Shown: positions 8,482-18,347, counted from the stretch's first letter. The stretch is 64,000 nucleotides of DNA from Bacteroidales bacterium (GCA_015061285.1 SUWW01000012.1:1-64000), one strand, 5' to 3'. The notes: a model not told the origin generated them from the sequence alone. Numbers and translations: made by a program.

Positions 8482-9074
8482 TGGTTGCAGCAGAACATTG
8501 GTACGGATTGAAGGTCTTTTATAATCGTGTGAAGTTTATAAAAGAAAAACTTGATGCAGAGGGCATCACAACATACGTCGCCACAAAGCGCGACGGCACT
8601 CCACTTATAGCGAGTTTGATGTTTGTTTATTGCAGTTTGCCAGTTGTTTTGCGCATAAAAGTTGAAAACAACGATTACCTCTTTGTCTACACGCGTAAGG
8701 CTCATTCTCAGCAAACATTACTAAATCTTTCTACAGGAGAGTCCCTTACCGTCAACTCGGAATATGAGAGCAACATGCCATCTGCCATTTCCGACGACGA
8801 GATGCAGGCTTTCATGATAGTTGCAAATTCAGGCATCGACACATTGCAGTATTTAGGCGACGATGATCCACGTTACCATGTAGGAGCAAAAGTTAGAGTG
8901 CTCAAAGGTCCGCTCAAAGGCGCCATAGGTTATATAAAAAGAATAAAAAAAGATAGAAAGTTTATTGTTTGCGTTAGTGGTATTGCAGCTATAGCTACAA
9001 TGCACATAAATCCAGAGGATTTGGCGACGGTTGAAGAAGAGGATCCTTCAAATCCTGATGAATATCATTTTTGA
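8481..9074 (+). CDS. UpxY/NusG-like transcription antiterminator of the capsule operon
   Basis: A 197-residue NusG paralogue. Residues 5-15 (EHWYGLKVFYN) match the start of the NGN domain, and the C-terminal part holds a KOW-type segment beginning GAKVRVLKGPLKGAIG. In Bacteroides, UpxY-type proteins are the first genes of capsule operons and allow RNA polymerase to pass through the long transcript. The position here, first of about 20 co-directional genes, fits. No UpxZ-like partner follows. The ATG at 8481 is preferred to the TTG one codon upstream. The acidic tail (EEEDPSNPDEYHF) is unusual. Confidence 0.88.
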   Translation: MVAAEHWYGLKVFYNRVKFIKEKLDAEGITTYVATKRDGTPLIASLMFVYCSLPVVLRIKVENNDYLFVYTRKAHSQQTLLNLSTGESLTVNSEYESNMPSAISDDEMQAFMIVANSGIDTLQYLGDDDPRYHVGAKVRVLKGPLKGAIGYIKRIKKDRKFIVCVSGIAAIATMHINPEDLATVEEEDPSNPDEYHF

Positions 9075-9150
9075 TATTTTGTCGACAAGTTTTCTATTGA
9101 TTACAGATGAATGTTTGATTTCAATCCCCAAAAGGATAATAAGATAGAAT

Positions 9151-10260
9151 ATGTCAAATAATACAATCACAGTTACATCTCCATTACTACCCGATTTGAA
9201 GGAGTTTGAATCGCTTCTTGAAGATATTTGGAAGCGTAAATGGCTGACTAATAATGGCTATTACCATAAGGAACTTGAAAAGGCACTCGCGGAATATCTC
9301 AAAGTGCCATATATAAGTTTGTTTACAAACGGAACTCTGCCTCTGATTACGGCATTGCAGGCGTTAAGAATAACAGGCGAAGTAATCACGACACCTTACA
9401 GTTTTGTGGCTACTACGCACGCACTTTGGTGGAACGGCATCAAACCAGTATTTGTGGATATAGATCCAGAAACAGGTAATCTCGACCCAAATAAAATTGA
9501 AGCTGCAATCACACCTAAAACTACAGCTATTATGCCTGTACACGTCTATGGTAAACCTTGCAAAACCAAGGAGATTCAGGATATTGCTGACAAGTACGGG
9601 TTGAAGGTTATTTACGATGCTGCTCACGCATTTGGAGTAGAGGTCAACGGTGAAAGTATTCTGAACGCAGGCGATATATCTACTTTGAGTTTCCACGCAA
9701 CCAAGGTTTACAATACAGTAGAAGGTGGTGCTATGGTGATGCACGATGAGCAGACAAAAAAGCGTATCGATTACCTCAAAAACTTCGGTTTCGCTGGTGA
9801 AACTGAGGTTATTGCACCAGGAATCAATTCCAAGATGGACGAAATCCGTGCGGCGTATGGCCTTATCAATCTCAAACAAGTCGACGCTGCAATAGAGTCG
9901 CGCCATCAGACTGCAATAAAATACCGCAATGCGCTACGAAACGTAGATGGCATTACATTCTTTGACGATATGTCCGGCGTAAGACACAATTATTCATACT
10001 TCCCGATTTTCGTTGACGCTGAAAAATATGGCATTACTCGCGACGAACTCTATTTTAAGATGAAGGATCAAAATGTTCTCGGACGTCGATATTTCTATCC
10101 TCTGATCAGCACATTCTCAACATATCGTGGATTGGAATCGGCTCGTAGCGAGAATTTGCCTAATGCGCACAAGATGGCAGAGACGGTGATTTGTTTGCCT
10201 ATGTATGCCGGCCTGACAGATGAAGATGTGGAAAGAGTGATTGATTGCATCAAGAAGTAA
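9151..10260 (+). CDS. DegT/DnrJ/EryC1/StrS family PLP-dependent sugar aminotransferase
   Basis: A 369-residue type I-fold aminotransferase. The family motifs are FTNGTLPLI for phosphate binding, the Asp of YDAAHAFG, and the PLP-linked lysine in SFHATKVYNTVEGG (about residue 186). Such enzymes convert nucleotide-linked ketosugars into aminosugars, using glutamate as donor. It opens the biosynthetic part of the capsule operon and is followed after 2 bp by an ATP-grasp gene. Together they suggest an aminosugar whose amine is then acylated. The exact sugar cannot be deduced. Confidence 0.95.
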   Translation: MSNNTITVTSPLLPDLKEFESLLEDIWKRKWLTNNGYYHKELEKALAEYLKVPYISLFTNGTLPLITALQALRITGEVITTPYSFVATTHALWWNGIKPVFVDIDPETGNLDPNKIEAAITPKTTAIMPVHVYGKPCKTKEIQDIADKYGLKVIYDAAHAFGVEVNGESILNAGDISTLSFHATKVYNTVEGGAMVMHDEQTKKRIDYLKNFGFAGETEVIAPGINSKMDEIRAAYGLINLKQVDAAIESRHQTAIKYRNALRNVDGITFFDDMSGVRHNYSYFPIFVDAEKYGITRDELYFKMKDQNVLGRRYFYPLISTFSTYRGLESARSENLPNAHKMAETVICLPMYAGLTDEDVERVIDCIKK

Positions 10261-10262
10261 TT

Positions 10263-11471
10263 ATGAAACAAAAAAAATTGATGCTTCTTGGTGGGTTACG
10301 TTATCTACTTCCTGTAATCGAAGAAGCTCACAAGTTGGGTGTCTATGTAATTACAGCGGACTATTTGCCAAATAATATTGCACATAAGTATTCTGACGAA
10401 TATTGCAATGTGAGCATCATTGACAAAAATCTTGTGCTCAAAGCTGCGCAGGAATTGAAAATAGATGGAATACTTTCGCATGCAGTTGATCCAGGTGTTG
10501 TTTCAGCAGCATATGTAGCTGAAAAAATGGGATTGCCGTTTCAATGCAGTTACGAAGCAGCTTGCATTTTGCAGGACAAATCTTTATTCCGCAAGTTCCT
10601 TTCGGAGAATGGGTTCAACTGCCCGAAAGCAAAAGGTTACGATAATGCAGAAGATGCGTTGAAAGATGTCGATTATTTTAATTGGCCAGTCATTGTAAAA
10701 CCTGTGGATTCTGCAGGCAGCAAAGGGGTAACCAAGGTAGAGAATAGAAGTGACTTGCGAGCAGCAATAGAAACGGCTTTGGCAGCTTCACTTTCTAAAA
10801 ATTTTGTAATAGAGGATTTCTTAGATAAAGTTGGCGCTCAGTCGAGTGCAGATATTTTTACCATAGATGGTAAACTTGTTTATCCAGCTTATTCTGATCA
10901 GTTGTTTGACCCTGATGCTGCAAATCCCTATACTCCAGCTATTGAGATTTGGCCCTCCACTATGGAACAAAAGTTTCAAAACGATTTGACAGAGCAATTG
11001 CAACGACTTTTTACTTTACTAAAAGTTAAATCTGGTATTTATAATGTAGAAAGTCGAGTGTGTTCTAATGGTAAAGCCTACATTATGGAGGTTTCGCCTC
11101 GTGGAGGAGGAAACAGAATAGCAGAACTTCAAGACATGGCAACTAGGCAAAGCCTAATTCAAAATGAAATAAAAAAGGCTTTAGGAATGTCCTTGGATAA
11201 TATTACTCTGCCTAAGTATGATGGCGTTTGGTGTAACTACATTTTGCATTCCAATAAGCCTGGAAATTTTGTTTCTGTTGATATTGACGAATCCTTCAGA
11301 GCTAAGCATGTTAAAAATATAGGTCTAATTGTAAAGTCTGGAGACAATGTTGTTCCCTTTACAGGTGCAAATAATTCATTAGGCACCTTATTCTTACGTT
11401 TTGAAACTCGAGAAGAATTAGAAACCGCATTGAATAATTCGACATCTTGGTTGCGGATCAATGTGAAATAG
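10263..11471 (+). CDS. ATP-grasp domain ligase 1
   Basis: A 402-residue protein with an N-terminal Rossmann-like pre-ATP-grasp domain (KLMLLGG), an ATP-binding segment KPVDSAGSKGV, and the metal-binding tail motif EVSPRGGG, as in carbamoyl-phosphate-synthase-like ligases. The family couples ATP hydrolysis to amide bond formation between a carboxylate and an amine. In a polysaccharide locus with an aminotransferase the likely task is attaching an amino acid or other acid to an aminosugar; this is inference. The ATG at 10263 is preferred to an upstream start inside the aminotransferase gene. Confidence 0.9.
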   Translation: MKQKKLMLLGGLRYLLPVIEEAHKLGVYVITADYLPNNIAHKYSDEYCNVSIIDKNLVLKAAQELKIDGILSHAVDPGVVSAAYVAEKMGLPFQCSYEAACILQDKSLFRKFLSENGFNCPKAKGYDNAEDALKDVDYFNWPVIVKPVDSAGSKGVTKVENRSDLRAAIETALAASLSKNFVIEDFLDKVGAQSSADIFTIDGKLVYPAYSDQLFDPDAANPYTPAIEIWPSTMEQKFQNDLTEQLQRLFTLLKVKSGIYNVESRVCSNGKAYIMEVSPRGGGNRIAELQDMATRQSLIQNEIKKALGMSLDNITLPKYDGVWCNYILHSNKPGNFVSVDIDESFRAKHVKNIGLIVKSGDNVVPFTGANNSLGTLFLRFETREELETALNNSTSWLRINVK

Positions 11472-11479
11472 CTATCTCT

Positions 11480-12445
11480 ATGAAACCTATTGGCGGATAC
11501 TTTGAATGGGAATTTCCCCCGACAAGAAAACAAGAACTACATGAAAATGCGGTTTACTTGAACAGTGGTCGCCATGCTTTAGAATACATTTTGCGAGGAT
11601 TGAAAGACGTTAAGTGTATCTGGATTCCTTATTTCACGTGTGATGTTGTGTTGCAGCCTTTGAAAAGATTAGGAATATCTTACAAATTTTACAGGATAAA
11701 TAAAAATCTAGAAATTGATGATAATGTAAGTCTTAGCGATGGCGAATACCTATTGTACACGAATTATTATGGAATAAAAGATGCGTATGTACGGGAAATC
11801 ATTGCTATATATGGATCGCATATTATCATAGATAATGCTCAAGCGCTTTATTGTGAGGCTGTAGCATGCCATCAGTTTTATAGCCCTCGTAAATTCATAG
11901 GTATGCCTGATGGTGGATTAGCAGTTACAAATGTTACAGACATATCAGATTCTTTGCCAATAGATAATTCTAATGATCGCTGCTCACATTTACTTAAACG
12001 TTTGGAGTTAAGGCCATCTGAAGGCTATTGCGATTTCAAAACCAATAGTAAGAAAATAGCCGACGCACAGCTATCACAGATAAGTCCCATTTCAAAACGC
12101 ATTTTTGAATCAGTGGATCTTGCTTTCATAAAGCAGCGACGATGTGAAAATTTTGCCTTTTTGCAAGAAGAATTAGGCTATGCAAATAAGTTGAATGTAC
12201 CAAAAATGGAAAATTTTGAGTGTCCACTTGTATATCCGTTTTGGAGCGATAACGTAGACCTCAAAAAGAAATTGATTGATGCAAATATTTTTGTCGCCAC
12301 CTATTGGCCAAATGTTTTCGATTGGACTATACCGAGTGATGTCGAATATGAACTTGCTAATCAAGTGGTTTGTATTCCTATTGATCAGCGATATGGTAAA
12401 GAAGAAATGGAGTATATTTTAGAAAAAATAAGATATAATGAATAA
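11480..12445 (+). CDS. DegT-like aminotransferase, short divergent form
   Basis: A 321-residue protein about 50 residues shorter than its neighbour at 9151. It keeps DegT-type features: an N-terminal NSGRHALEY phosphate-binding region, an Asp in IIIDNAQALY, and a candidate PLP lysine in SPRKFIGMPDGG (about residue 137). The C-terminal half is poorly conserved compared with canonical members. It could be an aminotransferase with an unusual substrate or a non-aminating PLP enzyme. The start ATG lies 8 bp after the ATP-grasp stop, and its end overlaps the next gene by 8 bp. Confidence 0.75.
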   Translation: MKPIGGYFEWEFPPTRKQELHENAVYLNSGRHALEYILRGLKDVKCIWIPYFTCDVVLQPLKRLGISYKFYRINKNLEIDDNVSLSDGEYLLYTNYYGIKDAYVREIIAIYGSHIIIDNAQALYCEAVACHQFYSPRKFIGMPDGGLAVTNVTDISDSLPIDNSNDRCSHLLKRLELRPSEGYCDFKTNSKKIADAQLSQISPISKRIFESVDLAFIKQRRCENFAFLQEELGYANKLNVPKMENFECPLVYPFWSDNVDLKKKLIDANIFVATYWPNVFDWTIPSDVEYELANQVVCIPIDQRYGKEEMEYILEKIRYNE

Positions 12446-13445
12446 AACGATTGTTGTGTTTGGGGCAACAGGACATTTAGGAGCTCATATAGCATTACAC
12501 GTAAAGAGTCTTGGTTATACTGTTGTGGCTGTAGGTCATAGGGAAAATGATAATGGTTTTTTTGCTGAGCATAAAATACAATATTTCTCTGTAGACATAG
12601 AAAAAGAAGTTGAATTTGCTAAGTTGCCGCAAGAGAATATTTATGCAATCGTTCATTTTGCCGGTGTTTTGCCTTCTTATATAAAAGATTTTGACAACAC
12701 TAAACGGTTTCTTAATTCTGTAGTAATAGGAACTGTTAATGTGTTAGAGTATACACGAAAGGTAAAAGCAGATAGAATAGTGTTCCCTCAATCATTGTTT
12801 GATGTAAGCTATTTATTTGGTACAAAAGTACCTATTCCTGCAGATGCTCAAAGAATTGTACCTATGGGTGATCATGCTCCATATGTTATTGCAAAAAATG
12901 CTGCAGTAGATATGATTGAATACTACTACACAAAATATGGTATTAAACGTTTTATATTGAGATTGTCGCGCGTTTACTTGTATCATCCTAATCCGTACAT
13001 ATTTAGAGATGGTCAAAAGCAAATGGTATCAGATCGATTCTTAATATACAAAGCGATAAAAGGTGAAGATTTGGAAATATGGGGAGATCCATACAGAATG
13101 CTGGAAACATGTAGTATAAAAGACTTCTTGCAAATTGTTGAAAAAACTTTGTCTGCTACAGTTGACGGCGGCATATATAATATTGGTAGTGGAGGAAGTA
13201 CTTTAGACGAGCGTATTAAGGGAATTGCAGAAGTGTTTAATCCTAAAGATAAAAAATCGAAGATATCGTACCAACCTCAAAAGCCAAGTTCTCGACAATT
13301 CGTTCTCGACATACGGAAAACTATTAATGAACTCGGTTATGTTCCGCAGCAAACTTGGAAAGATTATTTGCTTGATTTCAAGAAAGAAATGGAGGAACAA
13401 AGATTTAGTAAATTGTGGGGCAAGGAAGAAGATTATTTGCAATAG
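12438..13445 (+). CDS. NAD-dependent epimerase/dehydratase (extended SDR)
   Basis: A 335-residue extended SDR. The NAD-binding motif is FGATGHLGAH (residues 8-17) and the active-site YxxxK appears as YVIAK. Ser/Thr-rich residues in IVFPQSLFDVSYLFG occupy the catalytic Ser region. Such enzymes act on nucleotide sugars as epimerases, dehydratases or reductases. It is translationally coupled to the preceding aminotransferase-like gene by an 8-bp overlap. Specificity is not readable; with the DegT enzymes it probably forms the aminosugar pathway. Confidence 0.88.
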   Translation: MNKTIVVFGATGHLGAHIALHVKSLGYTVVAVGHRENDNGFFAEHKIQYFSVDIEKEVEFAKLPQENIYAIVHFAGVLPSYIKDFDNTKRFLNSVVIGTVNVLEYTRKVKADRIVFPQSLFDVSYLFGTKVPIPADAQRIVPMGDHAPYVIAKNAAVDMIEYYYTKYGIKRFILRLSRVYLYHPNPYIFRDGQKQMVSDRFLIYKAIKGEDLEIWGDPYRMLETCSIKDFLQIVEKTLSATVDGGIYNIGSGGSTLDERIKGIAEVFNPKDKKSKISYQPQKPSSRQFVLDIRKTINELGYVPQQTWKDYLLDFKKEMEEQRFSKLWGKEEDYLQ

Positions 13446-13446
13446 C

Positions 13447-14586
13447 ATGAAAAAATTAGCAATAATAGGTTCTGGAAGAATGGCATGGATTATGGGGAAA
13501 ATGGCTCATGAAATGGGCTACCAAACATATTGCTTTTCCAATGTAGCTCCAGAATTTATCAAAGAGGCCATTGATGTGTTCTATGATATTTCAATTTTTG
13601 AGAAAGAACGTATACGAAATATCTGTAATGAACTTAAGGTAGATGGTGTTATAGCAACAACAGAATTAACAATAGCTATAGCCGCCTATGTCGCTACTGA
13701 GTTAGGTCTACCTACAATGAATTACAACATTGCAACATTGATAACAGACAAATATCGGAATAGAGAGTGTTGTAAAAAACTAAAAGATTTGAAACAACCA
13801 GAGTTTATAAGAATTGACTCTGAAGCTGAACTAAAAAATATAGGTTTCGATTATCCGATAATATTGAAGCCAACTAGCAGAGGAGGGAAAAGAGGAATTA
13901 TTGTAGTAGACAATTCTCAAGAATTAAACGAGGCATATAAATATGCCAAAGAAAATTCACAAGAAGACCCCGTAATTATAGAACAATATATAACAGGTGG
14001 GCAAGAATACTCTGTCGAGAGTTTGTCATGTAATGGCATTCATTATATAATTCAAGTCACTGAGAAAATAACATCAGGACCTCCTCATTGTGTAGAATTA
14101 GGACACCAACAGCCTGCCCAATTGAGTAATCAACTGCGTTCAAAAGTAGAATGTGCTATAAAGGATGGACTTACCGCTATTGGTATTGACAACTCTGCAT
14201 GCCATACAGAGATTAAAATTAAGGGTGACGAAATCTATTTGATAGAATTTAATGCTCGTCCTGGAGGTGATCATATCGCATGGCCACTAACCGAGTTGAG
14301 TACTGGCTATAATTATATAAAAGGGGCGATATCAATAGCTTCTGGAACTTTTGCAGGTGTTGACTATTCAAAATTTATAAATCATTATTCTGGCGTTTTC
14401 TTTGTGACAAAGCAGTCGGCATATTTGAAACAATTGCTATACGATTGTGAAAAGTATCAATGGTTTTATCAGAGGAATATTGTCTCTGATCAGTTGCAGA
14501 CATTGGAACATAATGACTGCTATAATACAAATTATATAATGTATAAAGCAGAAAAAGAGCGACCCAATATAGAAGGCATTATATAG
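13447..14586 (+). CDS. ATP-grasp domain ligase 2
   Basis: A 379-residue ATP-grasp protein with the N-terminal Rossmann-like fold (KLAIIGSGRMAW), the nucleotide-binding KPTSRGGKRGI segment and the metal-binding EFNARPGGDH motif. It is clearly a different sequence from ligases 1 and 3, so the trio is not a recent tandem duplication. A longer in-frame opening exists upstream but overlaps the epimerase; the ATG at 13447, 1 bp after that gene, gives the family N-terminus. Predicted role: amide ligase acting on a sugar- or amino-acid-linked acceptor. Confidence 0.88.
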   Translation: MKKLAIIGSGRMAWIMGKMAHEMGYQTYCFSNVAPEFIKEAIDVFYDISIFEKERIRNICNELKVDGVIATTELTIAIAAYVATELGLPTMNYNIATLITDKYRNRECCKKLKDLKQPEFIRIDSEAELKNIGFDYPIILKPTSRGGKRGIIVVDNSQELNEAYKYAKENSQEDPVIIEQYITGGQEYSVESLSCNGIHYIIQVTEKITSGPPHCVELGHQQPAQLSNQLRSKVECAIKDGLTAIGIDNSACHTEIKIKGDEIYLIEFNARPGGDHIAWPLTELSTGYNYIKGAISIASGTFAGVDYSKFINHYSGVFFVTKQSAYLKQLLYDCEKYQWFYQRNIVSDQLQTLEHNDCYNTNYIMYKAEKERPNIEGII

Positions 14587-14602
14587 AATTGTTTCAAAAG
14601 GC

Positions 14603-15835
14603 ATGCAGAAGAAATTATTAATACTAGGAGGCGCAAAAGCTCAATTGCAGCTAATAAATGCAGCAAAAAAGGAGGATTACTATGTAGTTTTGTGTGACTT
14701 TACAGATTCTAATCCTGGCATTGCAATTAGTGATAAACACTATAAAATCAATTATATGGATTTGGATAGTGTTTTGAATGTTGCTGAGAAGGAAAAAGTT
14801 GATGGAGTGATTTCAAATAGCGAGTACGCAATGCCGACAGTTAGTTATGTTTGCGACAAGATACATTGTATAGGTAATTCGTCTAAAAGTCTATCACTAA
14901 TCAATGACAAATATAAATTCCGAGAATTACAAAAATCGTTAGGTCTTTATTCTCCTAATGCTGTTGAGTCTGCTACTTGGGAGGATTGCCTTGAGAAGGT
15001 TCAACAATTGAGTTTTCCCGTTGTTATTAAACCTTCGCAAAGTTCTGGCTCAAGAGGAACGACTAAAGTGGAATCATTTGAAGCATTTCTTTTGGCACAG
15101 AAAGAGTGGGAACAATGTGAGCATTTTTCTCGTAATCATCGAGTAGTAGTAGAAGAATATGTAGAACTTCCTGATTTAGACGCTGTAATAGATGGTGATA
15201 TTTTTGTTTTAGGGGATACGATTCTATATAATGGATTGTTTACTTCAAAAAGAAGTAAAAGGAGGCCATTAATTCCTATGATGCAAACATATCCAATAAT
15301 ACTTGATGAAAATCATTTGGATCGTCTTAAGAATGGTATTGAAAAAATAGTGAGAGGTGCTGGAATAACATGGGGAGAGTTGAATGTAGAGGCATATTAT
15401 ACTAAAGACGATGAGTTGTTTTTTATTGAGTTTAATGCGCGTCAAGGCGGAAATGGAATCCCAGAAATGATTCTAAAACATTCTGGTATAGATTATAATA
15501 AATTGTTAGTTACTACTTCTGTCAGTGAGAGGGATTATTTTCAAGACATTATTAACACGCAAAATAGCCGCCGATATGTAACCAGGCAACAATTATTTTG
15601 GACTGATGATAATAATAGTTGTTGTTACAAGGGAATTTGTTTTAGTAAGGAGATAGAACCTTTTATCAAAGGAATAAAGGATGTAGTTTCTAAGAATACA
15701 ATTATACAGCCGGCGCAAAATGCTTCAGATTGTTTGGCCTGGATTGATTTGGAATTTGAGAGCAGGGAGCAACAAATAGCTCTTACAAGAGATATTGAAA
15801 TGCAGATTTGGCCCGAAATTGAACTTGTGAAATAA
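14603..15835 (+). CDS. ATP-grasp domain ligase 3
   Basis: A 410-residue ATP-grasp protein: KLLILGGAKAQ at the N-terminus, KPSQSSGSRGT in the nucleotide-binding region, and EFNARQGGNG as the metal-binding motif. The C-terminal ~90 residues form an extra domain also seen in shorter form in ligase 1. It is the last gene of the aminosugar cassette and precedes the flippase by 32 bp. It is likely a carboxylate-amine ligase; three such enzymes imply successive additions or different substituents. Confidence 0.88.
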   Translation: MQKKLLILGGAKAQLQLINAAKKEDYYVVLCDFTDSNPGIAISDKHYKINYMDLDSVLNVAEKEKVDGVISNSEYAMPTVSYVCDKIHCIGNSSKSLSLINDKYKFRELQKSLGLYSPNAVESATWEDCLEKVQQLSFPVVIKPSQSSGSRGTTKVESFEAFLLAQKEWEQCEHFSRNHRVVVEEYVELPDLDAVIDGDIFVLGDTILYNGLFTSKRSKRRPLIPMMQTYPIILDENHLDRLKNGIEKIVRGAGITWGELNVEAYYTKDDELFFIEFNARQGGNGIPEMILKHSGIDYNKLLVTTSVSERDYFQDIINTQNSRRYVTRQQLFWTDDNNSCCYKGICFSKEIEPFIKGIKDVVSKNTIIQPAQNASDCLAWIDLEFESREQQIALTRDIEMQIWPEIELVK

Positions 15836-15867
15836 ATACTTTATAGGAATATTTGTAATTCTACGGA

Positions 15868-17340
15868 ATGCAGCAACAAAATAATCAACCATCGTCACTA
15901 AAATCTAAAACAGTAAAAGGTGTTGGATGGTCGGCAATAGATGCCTTTGTGGGGCAAGGTGTTACGTTTGTTGTGGGACTTGTTTTAGCGAGGTTGCTTT
16001 CACCGTCCGAGTTTGGTCTTATTGGTATAGCCACTATTTTTATTACAATACTCTCAGGGTTTGTTGATTGCGGCTTCTCTAATGCTTTGATACGTAAAAA
16101 GGAAGTATCGAATAATGATTATAACACAATGTTCATTACCAATATGGCAATGAGTGTGTTGGTCTTTTTGATATTGTTTTTTTCTGCTCCATTAATAGCA
16201 GATTTCTTTGAAAGGCAAGAAGTTACTAATCTTTTGAGAGTATTGGCATTAACTGTAGTTATACAGGCTGTATCGCTCGTACAAAATACAATACTTACAA
16301 AACGAATTGATTTCAAAACCAAGACTAAAGCAACTATTATTGCTGCCATAATTAGTGGAACTGTTGGTATTGGATTCGCATTTGCTGGATTCGGAGTATG
16401 GGCGTTGGCGGCACAACAAATAACATCTCATGTTGTAAATACTATATGCTTATGTGTTTTCAATAATTGGTTGCCAAATCTCAGTTTCAATGGCGAAAGT
16501 TTTCGTTATATGTGGGGATATGGATGGAAACTAATGCTTTCGGGTTTTTTGGATAGAACGTGGGGACAACTTTATCAATCGGTCGTTGGCAAATGTTATG
16601 CGCCTGAAACGCTTGGCCAATATTCTCGTTCGAAGCTCTTTGCGCAAATATTTTCGCAGAATTTCACAATGATAATTCAGCGAGTAACATATCCTGCCTT
16701 GGCGGAAGTGCAAGACGAAAAGCAACGCATGATTGCGGCATATCGAAAAATTATTAAGATGTCGATGTTTGTAACGGCTGTATGTATGATTTCATTAGGT
16801 GCAGTTTCCGAGCCATTTATATATTGCTTGATAGGTGACCAATGGCATCAAGCCGCTACATTTTTGCCACTTATATGCATATCAATGTCGCTGTATCCTT
16901 TACATGCTATTAATCTCGACATGCTACAAGTGCAAGGAAGAAGTGATATTTTCTTAGAATTGGAAATAGTAAAAAAAATCATAGCTATAGGTCCTATATG
17001 TCTTGGCATTTTTATTGGTATTTATTGGATGTTGGTAGGTAGCATCGTGACGGGAGTTATAGCATTTTTTTTGAACTCATATTATACAGGCAAGAATCTT
17101 GGCTATTCCTCATGGCAACAACTCAAAGATATTGCGCCATCGTATGTAATAGCCTTGATTATAGCAGTTTCGGTGTATTTCTTCAAATTCTTCCCAATAA
17201 GCAATTTTATTATACTCCCAATACAAATCATTGTAGGAGTCATGGTACTTGTGGCTATTGGAGAGATATCAAAGACTGAAGAGTACGTAGAGATAAAAGG
17301 TTTGGCTGTAGCGAGTGTCAGAAAAATAAGAATGAAATAA
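15868..17340 (+). CDS. Lipopolysaccharide/O-unit flippase, WzxC-like (first of two)
   Basis: A 490-residue protein with about 14 membrane segments and the opening pattern KTVKGVGWSAIDAFVGQG followed by LARLLSPSEFGLIG, typical of the polysaccharide_synt branch of the MOP superfamily. These transporters flip undecaprenyl-linked repeat units across the inner membrane. A second flippase of a different subtype is encoded at 21989. The next gene begins 2 bp downstream. Confidence 0.93.
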   Translation: MQQQNNQPSSLKSKTVKGVGWSAIDAFVGQGVTFVVGLVLARLLSPSEFGLIGIATIFITILSGFVDCGFSNALIRKKEVSNNDYNTMFITNMAMSVLVFLILFFSAPLIADFFERQEVTNLLRVLALTVVIQAVSLVQNTILTKRIDFKTKTKATIIAAIISGTVGIGFAFAGFGVWALAAQQITSHVVNTICLCVFNNWLPNLSFNGESFRYMWGYGWKLMLSGFLDRTWGQLYQSVVGKCYAPETLGQYSRSKLFAQIFSQNFTMIIQRVTYPALAEVQDEKQRMIAAYRKIIKMSMFVTAVCMISLGAVSEPFIYCLIGDQWHQAATFLPLICISMSLYPLHAINLDMLQVQGRSDIFLELEIVKKIIAIGPICLGIFIGIYWMLVGSIVTGVIAFFLNSYYTGKNLGYSSWQQLKDIAPSYVIALIIAVSVYFFKFFPISNFIILPIQIIVGVMVLVAIGEISKTEEYVEIKGLAVASVRKIRMK

Positions 17341-17342
17341 AA

Positions 17343-18347
17343 ATGGATTTGCAGAATACTTATACGGTCTGTGTAAGATGTACTACTTTCAACCATCATA
17401 CGTATATTGAAGATGCGATGAATGGCTTTTGTATGCAAAAAACTACTTTCCCTTTTGTGTGCATAATTATTGATGATTTAAGTACGGATGGAGAACAAGA
17501 AGTACTAAAAAAATATTTTCAAGAGCATTTCAATTTGTTGGAGAATGAAGAAACCAACGATTATGTTCTAAATTTTGGCATACACAAGACAAATGCTAAT
17601 TGCTATTTTTCAATTTTCTATTTGAAATACAATCACTTTTCAATTCGTAAGTCTAAGGTTCCATATTATTTGCGATGGCAGAATAGTTCTAAATATGTGG
17701 CGATATGTGAAGGTGATGACTATTGGATAGATGAAAATAAGTTACAGAAGCAAGTTGATTTTCTGGAGAATAATAAGGACTATTCAATGGTATTTCATCG
17801 AGCAGAAATTGTATATGAGTCTCCAATAGAGACGTCATTACAGTGTACTGATATTGAAAGTAGAGAATATTCGGCAGATGAACTTTTTGATAAATGGATT
17901 GTGCCTACAGCCTCTATTTTAGCAAGACGAGAAATCTATAATATAAAGAGTAAAGACAGATACAGACCACTTAACGGTGATATTATTTATGTTCTCAACT
18001 GTGCAAAGATTGGAAAACTCAGAGGCTTATCTGAAAAAATGTCGGCATACAGAGTTCAAGCAAATGGCGTAACATACGATGTAAATCTGATGAAGTCGAG
18101 GATGTTGAGGTATCCAGAGCATTTCAAATATATCAAGGATAACTATCCGTTCTTAAACCAACGTTTAGTAAATAAGAAATTAGGAATAGCATATGGGGGG
18201 GCGGTTTATTACGATGAGGGGATAGTTCGAAAATTGCGCGATTTCATACTTGCCTGCTATTATAGTCCAATTTTGATACTTAAACCATTCGAGAAACTCG
18301 TTGACATCTTTACTCAAAAGAAAAAATGCCAGAAAAATTGTGCTTGA
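17343..18347 (+). CDS. Glycosyltransferase family 2
   Basis: A 334-residue GT-A protein. It shows the start VCVRCTTFNHHTYIEDAM, the nucleotide-binding IIIDDLSTDG block and the CEGDDYWID metal-binding region, all in GT2 spacing. Soluble with basic tail. It would add one sugar to the lipid-linked repeat unit in the cytoplasm. It follows the flippase by 2 bp. Confidence 0.9.
   Translation: MDLQNTYTVCVRCTTFNHHTYIEDAMNGFCMQKTTFPFVCIIIDDLSTDGEQEVLKKYFQEHFNLLENEETNDYVLNFGIHKTNANCYFSIFYLKYNHFSIRKSKVPYYLRWQNSSKYVAICEGDDYWIDENKLQKQVDFLENNKDYSMVFHRAEIVYESPIETSLQCTDIESREYSADELFDKWIVPTASILARREIYNIKSKDRYRPLNGDIIYVLNCAKIGKLRGLSEKMSAYRVQANGVTYDVNLMKSRMLRYPEHFKYIKDNYPFLNQRLVNKKLGIAYGGAVYYDEGIVRKLRDFILACYYSPILILKPFEKLVDIFTQKKKCQKNCA

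Noticed and set aside
13225-13446. N-terminal extension of ATP-grasp ligase 2
   Set aside because: It overlaps the epimerase gene, and the glycine-rich family N-terminus begins at 13447.
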